Positions 61,699-64,000 of a DNA stretch of 64,000 nt are shown piece after piece. Position 1 is the first letter of the stretch; the number at the start of each line of letters is the position of its first letter. Under the pieces are notes generated by a model. That model did no database searches and was not told the origin of the DNA. It saw only the letters and a program-made list of their open reading frames with translations. Source of the DNA: Flavobacterium sp. HBTb2-11-1. Its GTDB lineage: Bacteria; Bacteroidota; Bacteroidia; Flavobacteriales; Flavobacteriaceae. Both the position numbers and the translations under genes were made by a program. Location of the stretch: the NCBI RefSeq assembly GCF_009826975.1, contig NZ_WUMO01000012.1, positions 1-64,000 on the forward strand, written 5' to 3'.

Positions 61699-63168
61699 TT
61701 AGTGTCCTCCACCAGCACTTTCGATGTGGCTGATTCCTTGTTTTTTCAAGATTTTAGGACAGTAGAAGCCGTAGAATCCTAAATAAGCGAAACCGATAAG
61801 CGGTACAATATATGAGAAATGCGTATATGTGATACCAAAAATTCCGTTTGGATTTGTCGCATCTAAATCACAGATGCTTCCTTGCAATAATGGAATTACT
61901 CCACCACCAAGAATCATCATGATTAAGAAAGATGATGCTTTTCCTGTATTTTTTCCTAATCCTGCAATCGCTAAATCGAAGATTGAAGGCCACATGATAG
62001 ATAAGAACAATCCTCCAGAAATAAAGAAGAATTTAGCGATTTCTGGGTCCGGCCAAGCCAATCCTAAAACCATCATAGTCAATCCTGAAATTCCGAAAAG
62101 CATTAATGTTTTTCCAGCGTTTTTACCGCCAACAAAACTTACAGCAATAAATAGTAAAATCCAGATTGGGTAGATGTAAAATGAAGAAACATCGTGGGCT
62201 GCGAAGATATTAGCTCCGATAATTACTCCAAAAGCAGCAGCTGGCACAATAAATTTGAGAGCCGTATTAACCAAATTAGAAGTATTGAAAACGTTTACTC
62301 CACCATTCCAACGGCCAATCATTAAACTTCCCCAGTAAAGTGCAATAAATGGTGCAACTGCATCTTCTAATATATTTCCGAATTCGTGTGTGTGCAATAA
62401 AGCAGGCAAGTTACTGATGATTGTAACTTCAGTTCCAACATAAATAAAAATTCCTAACATACCCAAGTATAATTGCGGATAGTCAAGAATATTAAAACTG
62501 CTATGTTTGTCTTTGATGATTGCTTCTTCCTCTTTTACCGGATCTTCAATTTTAGAAAAGTTCATGAAAACTGCAACAGCAATAAATGCAAGACCTAAAA
62601 TGATGAACGGCAATTTAATATCTTCTAATGAAAGAGCTGTTTTTTTGTTGTCTCCCATTCCGAATAAAGCAATCCCTAACAAAATAGCTCCAATTGTTGT
62701 TCCAAAAGAGTTGATTCCTCCTGCAAGCGTTAAACGGTGCGCTCCAGTTTCTGGACTTCCCATTTTAATGGCTAAAGGGTTTGCTACAATCTGCTGAATA
62801 GAAAATCCTAATCCAACTGTAAATAAGGCTGTTAAGAAGAAAGGGAAACTTTGGATTGTAGCTGCCGGAACGAATAAAAACGAACCTACAGCAGATAAAA
62901 CTAATCCCGCTGATAGGGTTCTTTTGTATCCGTATTTTTGTAAAACATCTACTTTTAAAGAAACGATAAAGAATATGATTGATCCAACAAAATAAGCAGC
63001 ATAGAAAGCCCAAGCTACTAATTGAGATTGTACTTGCGATAACGTAAATACTTTTTTGAATACTGGAATCAGGATGTCATTGGCTGAACCAACAAAACCC
63101 CAAAAGAAGAAGACGATTATCAAAGAGATAAATTGCCCCCATTTGGTTTGCACATTTTCTGAACTCAT
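61699..63168 (-). CDS. FucP-like sugar:H+ symporter (MFS)
   Basis: The 489-residue protein has twelve membrane segments in the FHS/FucP arrangement: FFFWGFVGSANDILIPVFKK, LFTVGLGFSIQQIVANPLAI, FGTTIGAIL and GGGVIPLLQGSICD. FucP-type carriers import fucose, glucose, galactose or other sugars with protons; the sugar here is unknown. The unusually long N-terminal half includes a cytoplasmic loop with EDPVKEEEAI. It is divergent or independent of the response regulator gene upstream on the same strand. Confidence 0.88.
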   Translation of the reverse strand: MSSENVQTKWGQFISLIIVFFFWGFVGSANDILIPVFKKVFTLSQVQSQLVAWAFYAAYFVGSIIFFIVSLKVDVLQKYGYKRTLSAGLVLSAVGSFLFVPAATIQSFPFFLTALFTVGLGFSIQQIVANPLAIKMGSPETGAHRLTLAGGINSFGTTIGAILLGIALFGMGDNKKTALSLEDIKLPFIILGLAFIAVAVFMNFSKIEDPVKEEEAIIKDKHSSFNILDYPQLYLGMLGIFIYVGTEVTIISNLPALLHTHEFGNILEDAVAPFIALYWGSLMIGRWNGGVNVFNTSNLVNTALKFIVPAAAFGVIIGANIFAAHDVSSFYIYPIWILLFIAVSFVGGKNAGKTLMLFGISGLTMMVLGLAWPDPEIAKFFFISGGLFLSIMWPSIFDLAIAGLGKNTGKASSFLIMMILGGGVIPLLQGSICDLDATNPNGIFGITYTHFSYIVPLIGFAYLGFYGFYCPKILKKQGISHIESAGGGH

Positions 63169-63343
63169 AATAATAAGGTTAATTTTTTATTTTATTGTTT
63201 TTTGAAGACCGTAAATATATTTGTTAGGATTATCAAAAAAAAATAAAAAGGTATAAATAATGTTAAATTTAAACCAACGGCTATGTTTTTTCAACAAAGT
63301 GTTAATTTTAACCCAGTTAGAAAATGTAATTCGTAATTATATT

Positions 63344-64000
63344 TTATTCCAATATCTTGTTTTTAACCTCTTTGCTGTAGTTTCTGCCGATCGGAATGTT
63401 ATAAGATTGTATTTGAACGCGATTTCCTTCTATAGATTTTACCTTATTTAGGGCAATCACATACGATTTATGTATTCTAAGGAAGCGATCAGCTGGTAAT
63501 TCTTCTGATAATGAAGTGAGAGATTTATGAGTAATATAGGTTTTATCTGGTGTTACAACTTTTATGTATTCTTTCATTCCTTCAACGAATAAAATCTCTT
63601 CAATATTAATCTTCATCATTTTTTTATCGACTTTGATAAAAATATGAGAATCGCCTTTTGCAGTTTCGACCTTAATGTTGTTTTTGAGATTGTATTCGGT
63701 TGTAATTTTATTGATGCATTTTATAAATCGTGGCAACGGAATCGGCTTGACTAAATAGTCCAATACATCCAAATCATAACTTTCGGCAGCAAATTCTCTA
63801 AAAGCAGTAGTAATGATAACTTTAGTTTTATTTTCAATAAGACTGATAAGTTCAAAACCTGTCATCATCGGCATGTTAATATCTAGAAAGACGGCATCAA
63901 CAGCTGTGCTGTTTATAAAATCAAGCGCTTCTAGAGAGTTAGTGAATGTAGCTATAACTTCAAAGTCTGTAAAATTGGTAAAATAATTTTCCAGGACTTT
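63344..64000 (-). CDS. LytTR-family response regulator (start beyond window)
   Basis: The reading frame is open to the window edge, so the N-terminus is missing. The visible part has the receiver phosphorylation site in FLDINMPMMTG, the receiver end (TTAFREFAAESYDLDVLDYL, KPIPLPRF) and a LytTR DNA-binding domain (FVEGMKEYIKVVTPDKTYI, RFLRIHKSYVIALNKVKSIE, IPIGRNYSKEV). These regulators usually pair with a LytS-type histidine kinase, which should lie past 64000. A downstream target is not evident. Confidence 0.9.
   Translation of the reverse strand, partial: KVLENYFTNFTDFEVIATFTNSLEALDFINSTAVDAVFLDINMPMMTGFELISLIENKTKVIITTAFREFAAESYDLDVLDYLVKPIPLPRFIKCINKITTEYNLKNNIKVETAKGDSHIFIKVDKKMMKINIEEILFVEGMKEYIKVVTPDKTYITHKSLTSLSEELPADRFLRIHKSYVIALNKVKSIEGNRVQIQSYNIPIGRNYSKEVKNKILE

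Overview
The window looks like a piece of chromosome from a low-GC Bacteroidota, most likely Flavobacterium or a close relative. The evidence: promoters of the TTG-N19-TAnnTTTG type stand before the SRP RNA, a tRNA cluster and a thiolase gene; start codons follow A-rich leaders rather than Shine-Dalgarno boxes; families typical of flavobacteria are present (TamB, LptD-like barrel, BshA, PG_1098-type THUMP methyltransferase, TPR hybrid kinase); and the intergenic palindromes are of the kind seen throughout Flavobacterium genomes. No plasmid, phage structural gene, transposase, CRISPR array or rRNA gene was found. All calls come from reading the sequence, without database searches.

Layout. 0-10 kb: a DUF2130 protein, a LysR regulator, a methyltransferase, a DUF3291 protein, an mdaB-ygiN quinone-redox pair, an aldo/keto reductase divergent from an AraC regulator, a C40 peptidase and a thiolase, separated by many repeats. 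10-10.3 kb: tRNA-Ser, tRNA-Pro and tRNA-Arg in one transcript. 10.5-17.8 kb is the most accessory-looking part: a GNAT gene without a normal start codon, a 788-residue fusion of a CrtC/AttH-like domain with a polyprenyl synthase, a ThuA protein and GH9 glucanase pair, and a divergent pair of small putative regulators. 17.9-27.7 kb: a desaturase, an Ivy-like lysozyme-inhibitor lipoprotein, a D-Ala-D-Ala dipeptidase, a THUMP-like methyltransferase, an AI-2E exporter, an M43 metalloprotease, TrmH, DUF4159, RsmE and TsaD.

27.9-44.3 kb holds core metabolism and envelope genes: TamB, pfkA, gapA, a GlcNAc-kinase-like ATPase and mgsA, then RidA and an LptD-like barrel on the other strand, then a cell-wall amidase, an MCE/MlaD protein and two Fe-S proteins. 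44.6-54 kb: bacillithiol synthesis (bshA), a PrcB-like lipoprotein, an outer-membrane barrel, an LpxH-like phosphatase, aroC, a dicarboxylate symporter, a TPR hybrid histidine kinase and an rhlE-type helicase. 54-64 kb: histidine degradation genes (hutG-like and hutI) on either side of a coiled-coil protein, a lipoprotein glutaminyl cyclase, SRP RNA, an SDR, a transaldolase-like aldolase, a FucP-like sugar transporter and a LytTR response regulator cut by the window end.

Genes that appear to work together: MdaB with the YgiN-like protein (quinone cycling); PfkA, GapA, MgsA and the GlcNAc-kinase-like protein (triose-phosphate and sugar flow); GH9 with ThuA (glucan or oligosaccharide use); TamB, LptD, MlaD and LpxH (outer membrane); HutG and HutI. 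Nine of ten proteins with predicted signal peptidase I sites would start with Gln after cleavage, which fits the glutaminyl cyclase encoded here. The best candidate for new biology is the CrtC/AttH-like-prenyl synthase fusion. After that come the Ivy-like lipoprotein, the genes with non-AUG starts and the repeat families.
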